Below, piece by piece: positions 8,578 to 16,512 of a stretch of 64,000 nt of DNA; within the stretch, counting starts at the first letter, position 1; each line of letters starts with the position of its first letter. The notes under the pieces were generated by a model, which had not been told where the DNA came from, ran no database searches, and worked only from the letters and a program-made list of their open reading frames with translations. The position numbers were made by a program, and so were the translations under genes. Origin of the DNA: Salipiger sp. CCB-MM3 (GTDB lineage Bacteria > Pseudomonadota > Alphaproteobacteria > Rhodobacterales > Rhodobacteraceae); assembly GCF_001687105.1 (NCBI RefSeq), contig NZ_CP014599.1, positions 216,528 through 280,527 on the forward strand, read 5' to 3'.

Positions 8578-9477
8578 ATGAGTTTTGACAGGGACGACCG
8601 CCGCGACTTCCGGGGTTATTTCGGCGCCGAGCCAGCGCCTTGCTGGCCGGGGGACGCGCGCCTCGCCGTCTCCTTCGTGGTCAACGTGGAGGAGGGCGCG
8701 GAATATTCAATCGGCGACGGCGACGCGCGCAACGAGTTCACCTATGAGATCCGCGAAGAGGTCGAGCACGCGCCGGATCTCTGTATGGAGAGCCACTTCG
8801 CCTATGGCACGCGGCAGGGCTATGCGCGGATCGCCAAGGCCTTTGACAAGGTGGGTGCCAAGGCGACCTTCTCGACCTGCGGGCGGGTGGCCGAGCGCGC
8901 GCCGTGGCTGCTGCAGGACGCGGTGGCGCGGGGGCACGAAGTCTCTTGCCACGGCTGGCTGTGGGAGCGTCACGCCAATATGGCGCGCGCCGAGGAAGAG
9001 GCGGTGATCGAGCGCACCCATGCCGCCATCACCCGCGCCTGCGGTGTGGCCCCGGTGGGCTGGCACACCCGCTCTTCGGCCTCGGTGAACACGCGGCCGC
9101 TGCTGAAGGCGCGGGGCGATTTCCTCTATGACAGCGACGCTTATGACGATGACATCCCTCGCATGGACGGCGGCCATGTGATCCTGCCTTATGCGTTCGA
9201 TACCAATGACATGCGCTTCTCTCCGGGGGGCGGCTTCGTGCAGGCGCGCGATTTCTCGGACTATGTGATCGGCGCGTTCGAGCGGCTCTACGACGAAGGC
9301 GGCGCGGCGGTGCGGATGCTCTCGGTCGGTCTGCATCTGCGTCTGATCGGCCGCGCTGGCCGGATCGCAGGGCTCGAGGATGTGCTGGCGCATATTTCGG
9401 CCCACGAAGGGGTGTGGATCGCCCCGCGCCGCGACATCGCTGCGCACTGGGCGCAGGTACAGGAGAGTCAAGGATGA
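8578..9477 (+). CDS. Polysaccharide-deacetylase-fold hydrolase, PuuE (allantoinase) type
   Basis: This 299-residue protein has the CE4/polysaccharide deacetylase fold in the branch of PuuE, the metal-independent allantoinase that opens the hydantoin ring of allantoin. Family features are the VNVEEGAEYS segment near residue 30, in place of the usual metal-binding Asp pair, KATFSTCG near 95, GHEVSCHGW near 120 and GWHTRSSASVNTR near 160. A ring-opening amidohydrolase role fits the neighbouring amidases and hydantoinase. It overlaps the next amidase by ATGA. True substrate may be a different cyclic ureide or imide. Confidence 0.8.
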   Translation: MSFDRDDRRDFRGYFGAEPAPCWPGDARLAVSFVVNVEEGAEYSIGDGDARNEFTYEIREEVEHAPDLCMESHFAYGTRQGYARIAKAFDKVGAKATFSTCGRVAERAPWLLQDAVARGHEVSCHGWLWERHANMARAEEEAVIERTHAAITRACGVAPVGWHTRSSASVNTRPLLKARGDFLYDSDAYDDDIPRMDGGHVILPYAFDTNDMRFSPGGGFVQARDFSDYVIGAFERLYDEGGAAVRMLSVGLHLRLIGRAGRIAGLEDVLAHISAHEGVWIAPRRDIAAHWAQVQESQG

Positions 9478-10829
9478 GCGTGATGGAGCTTTCCGCCTGC
9501 GATCTTGCCGCCGAGGTGCGCGCGCGGCGCATCACGCCGCTTGAGGTAGCGCAGGCCGCGCGGGCGCGCGTCGCGGAGATGAACCCGCAGCTGAACGCGC
9601 TGACGCTGGTGAACCCTCGCCTTGAGGCCGAGGCCGAAAGCGTGGCCGCGCGCCTTGCCGAGGGTGAGGATCTGCCGCTCGCCGGGGTGCCGGTGGTCAT
9701 CAAGGACAACATTTGGGTGAAGGGCCTGCCGATCACCCAAGGCTCGAGGTTGTTTGCCGATTTCATCGCGCCCGAGGACGCGCGGGCCGTGGCCCGGCTG
9801 CGCGCAGCGGGGGCGATGATCCTCGGCATCGGCACCTGTTCCGAGTTCGCCTGCAAGGGCGCCACCAAAACGCCGCTGCACGGCATCACCCGCAACCCTG
9901 TCGACCCGTCGCGAACGCCGGGTGGTTCCTCTGGCGGCTCGGTGGCCGCTGTGGCGGCAGGGATGGCGCCGCTGGCGCTTGGCACCGATGCGGGCGGCTC
10001 CAGCCGGCGTCCGCCTGCGCATGTGGGGGTGATCGGCTTCAAGCCGACGCAGGATCTGGTGCCTTACGGTCCCGGTTTCGACGAGCCGGTCTGGGGGATC
10101 TCGGTCATCGCGCCAATCGCGCGCCATATGGAGGACATCCAGCTTGCCATGTCGGTGTTGGCAGACGTGCCGCGGGCCGAGCCGCTGCGCGGCTCCTTCG
10201 CGGCCAGTGCGGATTTCGGCCTTGGCCAGCTGCTGGACCCGGATGTCGATCTGGCCTTCGCTGCCGCGATGGATGCCCTGCGCGGCGCCGGTCACAGCCT
10301 GACCGAGGCGGCGCCCGAGTGGGCAGGGCTGGACGGGATGGCCATCATGCCGCTGCAATACGCGGGGCTGGCGGCGCTCTTCGGGGATCGCTGGCAGCAG
10401 GATCCTGCGCTCTTTGATCCCGATCTCGGCGCGCAGATCGACAGCGGCCTGCGGCTCTCGGGCCGCGCGGTGGCGCAGGCGCATCAGGCCGGGCACCGCA
10501 TGGCCCAGATCCTGCGCGATTTCCTCACCCGCTTTGACGTGGTGATCACCCCGACCACGCCCTGCGCCGCATGGCCCGCCGAAGACAGCGCGCCCGCCAC
10601 CATCGCTGGTGCCCGCTGCGGCGGTCGCGATCACGCCGCCTTCACCCCGCAGGCCAACCACTCCGGCTGCCCGGCGATTTCGCTGCCCTGTGGCCGGGAT
10701 CGCGAGGGCCTGCCGTTGGGCTTGCAGATCATCGCCGCCCCAGGCCGGGACGCGGCCCTTCTCGCGCTGGCGGCAGAGATCGCGCCGCTTTTGAAGCGCA
10801 TCGACATCTTTCAGAAAGAGGCCCCGTGA
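9474..10829 (+). CDS. Amidase, amidase-signature family (copy 1)
   Basis: This 451-residue hydrolase carries the Ser-cisSer-Lys triad: Lys77 in VVIKDN, Ser152 in GGSSGGS and Ser176 in DAGGSSRRP. The family cleaves linear amides, including ureido acids, allophanate and ureidomalonate. The ATG at 9474 overlaps the preceding stop; the 20 extra codons upstream belong to the previous gene. It is followed with a one-base overlap (TGATG) by the racemase homologue. A role in deamidating a ring-opened ureide is inference from context. Confidence 0.88.
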   Translation: MSVMELSACDLAAEVRARRITPLEVAQAARARVAEMNPQLNALTLVNPRLEAEAESVAARLAEGEDLPLAGVPVVIKDNIWVKGLPITQGSRLFADFIAPEDARAVARLRAAGAMILGIGTCSEFACKGATKTPLHGITRNPVDPSRTPGGSSGGSVAAVAAGMAPLALGTDAGGSSRRPPAHVGVIGFKPTQDLVPYGPGFDEPVWGISVIAPIARHMEDIQLAMSVLADVPRAEPLRGSFAASADFGLGQLLDPDVDLAFAAAMDALRGAGHSLTEAAPEWAGLDGMAIMPLQYAGLAALFGDRWQQDPALFDPDLGAQIDSGLRLSGRAVAQAHQAGHRMAQILRDFLTRFDVVITPTTPCAAWPAEDSAPATIAGARCGGRDHAAFTPQANHSGCPAISLPCGRDREGLPLGLQIIAAPGRDAALLALAAEIAPLLKRIDIFQKEAP

Positions 10830-11572
10830 TGCGTCTGCTTCTCGTCAATCCGAATATGACCGTCGCGATGACCGACAGCATGGCCGCCATCGCGCGGCAG
10901 GTGGCTGGCGACCGGGCCGAGATCGTGCCGGTCACCGCGCCACGGGGGTTTCCCTATATCGCCTCGCGGGCCGAAGCGCAGATCGCCGGCGGCATCACGC
11001 TTGAGATGATCGCCGAGAATCTGCAGGGGATCGACGCGGTGATCGTCGCCGCCTTCGGCGATCCGGGGCTGGCAGGCGCGCGCGAGATCTTCGATCTGCC
11101 GGTGGTCGGCATGGCCGAAGCCTCGGTGCTGTCGGCAGCCATGCTCGGCGACCGCTTTTCGATCGTGACCTTCTCGCCGGTGATGAGCCGCTGGTACAGC
11201 GATTGCGTCATGGCGACCGGCCTCGGCGCGCGGTTCACCGGGGTGCGCACGCCTGCGGGACATGCCGCCGACGTGCTGGCAGCGCGCGAGGCGCAGCGCG
11301 CGGATCTGGTCGCTCTGGCGCGCGCGGCGGCGCTGGAAGATGGCGCCGACGTGGTGATCCTCGGCGGAGCGCCGCTGGCGGGGCTGGCGCCGGAAATCGC
11401 GGGCGAGGTGCCCGCCATCGTGCTCGACCCGATCGCCACGGCAACGGCGCAGGCGCTCACGCTGGCCTCGCTGCGCGCGGGCTTTGCCAGCCGCGCCTGC
11501 AAGCCGATTGCCAAACCCTCGGTCGGGCTGTCGCCTGCGCTGAGTCAGATCATTGCGACGGGGGCGGTGTGA
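10829..11572 (+). CDS. Asp/Glu/hydantoin racemase homologue lacking both catalytic cysteines
   Basis: This 247-residue protein matches the hydantoin racemase family along its length (MRLLLVNPNMT start, FGDPGL near 76, IVLDPI near the end). The two positions that carry catalytic cysteines in characterised hydantoin racemases (about 76 and 181) are alanine 75 in VAAFGDP and glycine 180 in LGGAPLAG. Two-base racemisation is therefore unlikely and the protein may do another reaction or bind a ligand. It ends the rightward operon and converges with the LysR gene 14 bases away. Confidence 0.8.
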   Translation: MRLLLVNPNMTVAMTDSMAAIARQVAGDRAEIVPVTAPRGFPYIASRAEAQIAGGITLEMIAENLQGIDAVIVAAFGDPGLAGAREIFDLPVVGMAEASVLSAAMLGDRFSIVTFSPVMSRWYSDCVMATGLGARFTGVRTPAGHAADVLAAREAQRADLVALARAAALEDGADVVILGGAPLAGLAPEIAGEVPAIVLDPIATATAQALTLASLRAGFASRACKPIAKPSVGLSPALSQIIATGAV

Positions 11573-11586
11573 CCGCGCCGCGTCCC

Positions 11587-12516
11587 TTATTGCGGCGTGC
11601 GCGCCTCGGCCAGTTGCGCCTGCGTGCGCTCGACGAGGAACTCCGCGACCATACGCGCGGCGCGCGACAACGGACGGCGCGCGTCAATGGCGACCGAAAT
11701 GCTTGGCGGGACGAGACCCTTGTCCTTCAGCGGCAGAAAGACCAACTCGCCCCGGATCAACTCGGGCAGCACGTCAAGCTCGGAGGTGATCATCGCCACA
11801 TCTCCTTGCCGCAGCGCGGATTTCACCAGTTGCAGCGAATTGGAGGCCAGCACCGGGGCGTTCTCGGCGAAGAACCACGCGTAGCGCGCATCGAGATATT
11901 GCCGCGTCGGCAGCAACGCGCTTTGCGAGACCAGCGCATGACCGTTGACCTTGGCCAAAGAGGTCTCGGCTTCGGCGGCCAGCGGATGGTCCGGCGCGAC
12001 GATGCAGCCAAAGCGCAGCTTGTCGGTCCAGAGGATATGCTGGTGTCGCAGACGCGGCAGGTTGAAGGCCATGGCGACCTCGACCGTGCCCTCGTCCAGT
12101 TCGCGTGCCGCATCGCTGGGCGCCATGATGTCGAGGTTGAGGCGGATGTGCGGGTGCTCTTCGCGCAGCCAGCGGTGCAGGTCGGCAAGCACACCGTTGC
12201 TCAGACTGTCCATCGCCGCAAGGCGCACGCTGCCGCGCTCTTGGCCGCGCATCTCCTGCAGGTCGGTCTCCAGCCGTTCCGCATCGGAGCGCCAGCGCCG
12301 CGCCATGACCACCATCGCCTCGCCCGCCGCCGTGGGCCGCATGCCGCGCGGCAGCCGCTCGAACAGCGGCGCGCGGTTCGCGTCCTCCAAGGACTTGATA
12401 TGCCTGTCGATTGCCGAGGCGGCAATGCCAAGGGCGCGGGACGCGGCCTGTATGGACCCGTGTTCCGCCACCGCTTCGAGGTAGAGAAGGGGGCGCGGCA
12501 CAAGGTGGAAACTCAT
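11587..12516 (-). CDS. LysR-family transcriptional regulator
   Basis: This 309-residue regulator has an N-terminal winged helix-turn-helix (residues about 1-60, with AAASRALGIAASAIDRHI) and a LysR substrate-binding domain. I favour the ATG at 12516, with AGAGAGG eight bases upstream; in-frame ATGs nine and seven codons earlier are possible. It is divergent from the hydantoinase gene, and the intervening gap holds a TTGCCA-N4-TGGCAA palindrome, so it probably controls the hydantoinase/TRAP operon. Confidence 0.9.
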   Translation of the reverse strand: MSFHLVPRPLLYLEAVAEHGSIQAASRALGIAASAIDRHIKSLEDANRAPLFERLPRGMRPTAAGEAMVVMARRWRSDAERLETDLQEMRGQERGSVRLAAMDSLSNGVLADLHRWLREEHPHIRLNLDIMAPSDAARELDEGTVEVAMAFNLPRLRHQHILWTDKLRFGCIVAPDHPLAAEAETSLAKVNGHALVSQSALLPTRQYLDARYAWFFAENAPVLASNSLQLVKSALRQGDVAMITSELDVLPELIRGELVFLPLKDKGLVPPSISVAIDARRPLSRAARMVAEFLVERTQAQLAEARTPQ

Positions 12517-12567
12517 CTGAAACGCCTCTCTCTGCATTCTCAATATGAGAACGGAGGATTACCTATT

Positions 12568-12583
12568 TTGCCATAGATGGCAA
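12568..12583. promoter_or_regulatory. LysR-type box TTGCCATAGATGGCAA
   Basis: The arms TTGCCA and TGGCAA are perfect inverted repeats around a four-base centre. The site lies between the divergent LysR and hydantoinase genes, about 100 bases before the latter. Binding by the LysR protein is inferred from symmetry and position. Confidence 0.6.
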
Positions 12584-12681
12584 TTCATCTCGCCGTTAAC
12601 CTTGCTTCCAATCCGCCATGAAGGACTGCTCCCACCGATGACCGAACCGACACAGACACCCCTGCGCCGCGAGGCCTGCCA

Positions 12682-14076
12682 ATGACCCATGACCTAGTGA
12701 TCCGGGGCGCCCGCGTGGTCTGTCCGGGTGTGGTGTCGGAGTGTGAGATCGGCATCACCGGCGGGCGCATCGCGACGCTCGGTCGCGGTCTGGAAGGGCG
12801 CGAGGAAATCGACGCGGCGGGCCTCATCGCCATGCCCGGCGGGATCGACAGCCACGTGCATATCTCGCAGCCCTCGGGGCCGGGTATCGAGATGGCCGAC
12901 GATTTCGCCTCCGCCACCCGTTCGGCGGCCTGCGGCGGCAACACCACCGTCATGCCATTCTGCCTGCCCGAAGACGGCCAGACGCTGCGCGAGGCGGTGA
13001 CGGCCTATCTTGCCAAGGCCGAGGGGCAGTGCCTCACCGATGTGTCGTTCCATCTCATCGTGAAATCGGTGGACCCGGTCACGCTGGGGCAGGATCTGCC
13101 GGCGCTGATCGCGCAGGGGATGACCAGCTTCAAAGTGTTCATGACCTATCAGGGTATGCGGCTGAGTGATGCCGAGATCCTGCAGGTGATGGACGTCGCG
13201 CGCGAGCAGGGCGCGCTGACCATGGTCCACGCCGAGAACGAGGACGCCATCGAGTTCCTGCGCGACAAGGCCGAGCGGGCGGGCGATATCCAACCGCTGC
13301 ATCACGCGCGCACCCGTCCGGTGCCGGTCGAGCGGGAGGCGACCCATCGGGCGACCACGCTGGCCGAAGTGGCGGATGTGCCGGTGATGATCGTGCATGT
13401 CTCGAATGGCGCCGCGCTTGATGAGATCCGCCGCGCCAAGGCGCGCGGCGTGAAAGTGCTGTCCGAAACCTGCCCGCAGTATATCACGCTCACCGCCGAT
13501 GACCTCGACCGCGCCGGGTTCGAGGGGGCCAAATGGGTATGCTCGCCGCCGCCGCGCGATACCGGCGAACAGGCAGCGATCTGGGCCGGGCTGGAGCAGG
13601 GCGCGTTTGACGTCTTCTCCTCGGACCATTGCCCGTTCCGCTTCGCCGACACGGCGGGCAAGGATGCGCCCGGTGCACGGGCCTCTTTCCGCAATATTCC
13701 CAACGGCATCCCCGGCGTCGAGACGCGGCTGCCGATCCTCTTCTCCGAAGGGGTGACCAAGGGCCGGATTTCACTGACCGCCTTCGCCGCACTGACCGCG
13801 GGCAACCACGCCCGCATCTATGGGCTGCAGGACAAGGGTGCCATCGCGGTCGGCAAGGACGCCGACATCGTGCTGTGGGACCCCGAGCTTACCCGCCCGA
13901 TCACGCAAGAGCGTCTGCATCATGGATCGGATTACACGCCATGGGAGGGCTTTGAAGTGACCGGCTGGCCGGTGCGCACGTTGCTGCGCGGCCAGACCGT
14001 AATGCTGGACGGCGCGCCCGTGGGGACGCCCGCCGGAACCCATGTCGCCCGCGCAAAACCCGAGGTGATCGCATGA
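12682..14076 (+). CDS. Dihydropyrimidinase/hydantoinase/allantoinase-family amidohydrolase
   Basis: This 464-residue metal hydrolase opens cyclic ureides or imides. Metal ligands are visible: HxH at His58 and His60 (GGIDSHVHIS), the carboxylated lysine Lys151 (TSFKVFM), His183 (VHAEN), His239 (VHVSN) and the Asp of SSDHCPF. Spacing is that of D-hydantoinase/dihydropyrimidinase rather than dihydroorotase. The stop overlaps the next start by ATGA. Alternatives within the family are allantoinase and phenylhydantoinase; the substrate cannot be settled from sequence. Confidence 0.9.
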   Translation: MTHDLVIRGARVVCPGVVSECEIGITGGRIATLGRGLEGREEIDAAGLIAMPGGIDSHVHISQPSGPGIEMADDFASATRSAACGGNTTVMPFCLPEDGQTLREAVTAYLAKAEGQCLTDVSFHLIVKSVDPVTLGQDLPALIAQGMTSFKVFMTYQGMRLSDAEILQVMDVAREQGALTMVHAENEDAIEFLRDKAERAGDIQPLHHARTRPVPVEREATHRATTLAEVADVPVMIVHVSNGAALDEIRRAKARGVKVLSETCPQYITLTADDLDRAGFEGAKWVCSPPPRDTGEQAAIWAGLEQGAFDVFSSDHCPFRFADTAGKDAPGARASFRNIPNGIPGVETRLPILFSEGVTKGRISLTAFAALTAGNHARIYGLQDKGAIAVGKDADIVLWDPELTRPITQERLHHGSDYTPWEGFEVTGWPVRTLLRGQTVMLDGAPVGTPAGTHVARAKPEVIA

Positions 14077-14831
14077 CCTATCCGCCTTTTGATGGCCGCC
14101 GCGTGGGGATGCTCACACCGTCGTCCAACACCGTGCTGGAGCCTTACACCTCTGCCATGTTTGCGCCTTTCGGCGATGCCGCAAGCGCGCATTTTGGACG
14201 GTTCCGGGTGGTCGAGATCTCCATGTCCGAGGCCTCGCAGTCGCAGTTCACGCTCGATCCGATTTTAGAGGCGGCAGAGCGGCTGGCCGAGGCCAACCCG
14301 CATGTCATCGCGTGGAACGGCACGTCGGCAGCATGGTTGGGGCTGGAAAAAGACCGCGCGCTCTGCGCTGCGATCACCGAGCGCACCGGGGTGCCCGCCA
14401 CCTCCACCATGCTGGCCTATGACGCGCTTTACCGCGAGATGGGGGTGAAACGGCTTGGCCTTGTGACGCCCTATATCGACGATATCCAGACCCGCATCGC
14501 CACCAATTACGCGGCTCAGGGCATCGAGGTGGTGGCCGAAGCGCGGCTCGAGGACAAGGGCAACTACAGTTTCGCCACCTACCCGCCAGAGCAGGTGGGC
14601 GCGATGGTCGAAGAGGTGGCGCAGGCGCGCCCCGACGCCATCGCCATCGTCTGCACGAATTTCCGCGGCGCCCCCGTCGCGGCCCGCATCGAGGACGCCT
14701 GCGGCATCCCGGTGCTCGATTCCGTCGCCGTCACGGCGGCGCATTGCCTGCGCGAGGTCGGGCTCGACCCGGCGCGCGTGACAGGGTGGGGGAGCGTGTT
14801 CCAGCGCGTCGCCGCCTTCGAGACGACCTGA
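14073..14831 (+). CDS. Arylmalonate decarboxylase/maleate isomerase-family protein with a single cysteine
   Basis: This 252-residue protein belongs to the Asp/Glu racemase superfamily, branch of maleate cis-trans isomerase and arylmalonate decarboxylase: TPSSNT at 15-20, IVCTNFRG at 192-199 and the TGWGSVFQR end. Cys194 is present, but the N-terminal catalytic position is glycine (WNGTS, Gly83). Maleate isomerases have cysteine in both places; arylmalonate decarboxylase has Gly then Cys, as here. A decarboxylase of a substituted malonate is therefore more likely than an isomerase. It overlaps the hydantoinase gene and precedes the TRAP genes. Confidence 0.8.
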   Translation: MTYPPFDGRRVGMLTPSSNTVLEPYTSAMFAPFGDAASAHFGRFRVVEISMSEASQSQFTLDPILEAAERLAEANPHVIAWNGTSAAWLGLEKDRALCAAITERTGVPATSTMLAYDALYREMGVKRLGLVTPYIDDIQTRIATNYAAQGIEVVAEARLEDKGNYSFATYPPEQVGAMVEEVAQARPDAIAIVCTNFRGAPVAARIEDACGIPVLDSVAVTAAHCLREVGLDPARVTGWGSVFQRVAAFETT

Positions 14832-14870
14832 CCCGACACAACAGCAAAGACCCAACAAGGAGACACTCCA

Positions 14871-15902
14871 ATGATCCGCAAGATCGCAACCGGCGCCGCG
14901 GCGCTGGCCGTCCTCGCTATGCCTGCCGCCGCCGAGTCGCTGCGCGTAATGGGCCAGCCGGTCGCCACCGGCCTCATCCAGAAGAACGTCGAACAGCCGT
15001 TCTTTGAAAACTTCGCCGAAGAAACCGGCCTCGACGGCTATACCGCCGATTATCAGCCGGTGGATGTCACTGGCATCAAGGACACCGAGCAGCTGCGCAT
15101 CCTCAAAGACGGGCTCTTTGACATCGTGTCGCTGCGTCTGAGCCAAGTGTCGCGCGATGAGCCGACGATCCTCGGCCTCGACCTCGTCGGCCTGAACCCG
15201 GACTATGAGACCGGCAAGGCCACCGTCGAAGCCTTTGCCCCCGTCGTCGACGCGCGCCTGCAGGAGAAGTTCAACACCAAGCTGCTCGGTGTCTGGCCCT
15301 TCGGTCCGCAGGTGCTGTTTTGCGAGCCCGAGATCGGCTCGCTGGCCGACCTCAAGGGCCTGAAAGTGCGTGTCTACGACCAGAACCTCGCCGAGTTTGT
15401 CAGCCTCGTTGGCGGCACGCCGGTGCCGATCGGCTTCCCGGAAGTGCAGCAGTCGCTGGCGCGCGGTGTGGTCGATTGCGCCATCACCGGCCCGTCGTCG
15501 GCGAACTCTGCGGGCTGGCCCGAAGTGAGCTCCTACACGCTGCCGATTGCCTTCCAGCTTGCGATGAACGGCTATGGCATCAACCTCGACACTTGGAACA
15601 GCCTCTCGCCGGAACAGCAGGACCAGCTTCAGGCCGGGTTCGACACGCTGGTCGGCCGCATCTGGGAGTACTCTGAAGAGCTGTTCGTCGACGCGGTGAA
15701 CTGCAACACCGGCGCCGAGCCCTGCGAAACCGGCACCAAATATGACCTGACGCTGGTCGAGCCCTCCGAGGCCGACAAGGAGCTTGTCGGGACCGCCGTG
15801 CCCAACGTCTCCTTCCCGGCGTGGAAAGAGGTCTGCGACGCGACCAACGCGGGCTGTTCCGAGGCTTGGATGGACACCGTCGGCGCTGCCAAAAACATGT
15901 AA
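14871..15902 (+). CDS. TRAP transporter substrate-binding protein, DctP type
   Basis: This 343-residue periplasmic protein has a Sec signal peptide (cleavage near PAAAES at about residue 22). The TRAP-typical segment LKGLKVRVYDQN contains the arginine that normally binds a carboxylate. It delivers an organic anion to the DctQM permease encoded next. The ribosome site AAGGAGA is just upstream. A strong hairpin follows the stop codon. Confidence 0.92.
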   Translation: MIRKIATGAAALAVLAMPAAAESLRVMGQPVATGLIQKNVEQPFFENFAEETGLDGYTADYQPVDVTGIKDTEQLRILKDGLFDIVSLRLSQVSRDEPTILGLDLVGLNPDYETGKATVEAFAPVVDARLQEKFNTKLLGVWPFGPQVLFCEPEIGSLADLKGLKVRVYDQNLAEFVSLVGGTPVPIGFPEVQQSLARGVVDCAITGPSSANSAGWPEVSSYTLPIAFQLAMNGYGINLDTWNSLSPEQQDQLQAGFDTLVGRIWEYSEELFVDAVNCNTGAEPCETGTKYDLTLVEPSEADKELVGTAVPNVSFPAWKEVCDATNAGCSEAWMDTVGAAKNM

Positions 15903-15910
15903 GCGACAGC

Positions 15911-15937
15911 GCGTCCGGGCGGGTTCCGCCCGGACGC
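15911..15937 (+). promoter_or_regulatory. Intercistronic hairpin between TRAP binding protein and membrane subunit
   Basis: A perfect 12-bp stem (GCGTCCGGGCGG with its complement) closes a GTT triloop directly after the binding-protein stop. No T-run follows. Such hairpins commonly protect the upstream message from 3' decay or partially terminate, giving more binding protein than permease. Confidence 0.65.
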
Positions 15938-15956
15938 CAGCCAGCCGGAGACCCTC

Positions 15957-16511
15957 ATGGATCGACTTGCCACATGGATCAGCCGCATCTTCGGATGGGC
16001 GCTGCTGTTCCTTTCTGCCTTTATCGCGCTGGAGACAGTGCTGCGAAAGTTGTTCAACACCTCGCTTCAGGGCGCGGACGAGTTGGGCGGCTATGTGCTC
16101 GCCATCGGCGCGTCGCTGGCGTTCATCGTCGCGATGATCGACCGGGCGCATATTCGCATCGACGTGCTGCACGCCCGCTTCCCGGTCTGGCTGCAGGCGC
16201 TGATCGACTGGCTCTCGGTGATCTCACTGGGGGTGCTTGGGCTGTTTTTCCTCTACGTCGGCTGGTTCGTGATCTCTGACACGATGGAATATGGCTCGAC
16301 CGCTGCGACGCCCTGGCGGACGCCGCTGATCTGGCCGCAATCGGCGTGGTACGCGGGGCTGGCGATCTTTGCGCTGTGCTCTTTCATCATGGCCGCGCGC
16401 GCCACGCGCCTCTTCTTCTCGGGCCGCTACGCGCAGCTGGCCGAGGAGTTCAATCCCGAAAGCGCCGAAGACGAGCTCGCGGATGAGCTCGAACAGCTGC
16501 AGGAGCGCTGA
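15957..16511 (+). CDS. TRAP transporter small membrane subunit, DctQ type
   Basis: This 184-residue inner-membrane protein has four membrane segments in the DctQ pattern, including the AHIRIDVL motif after the second helix and an acidic C-terminal tail. It links the binding protein to the large subunit. The GGAG ribosome site is six bases before the ATG. Confidence 0.92.
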   Translation: MDRLATWISRIFGWALLFLSAFIALETVLRKLFNTSLQGADELGGYVLAIGASLAFIVAMIDRAHIRIDVLHARFPVWLQALIDWLSVISLGVLGLFFLYVGWFVISDTMEYGSTAATPWRTPLIWPQSAWYAGLAIFALCSFIMAARATRLFFSGRYAQLAEEFNPESAEDELADELEQLQER

Positions 16512-16512
16512 C

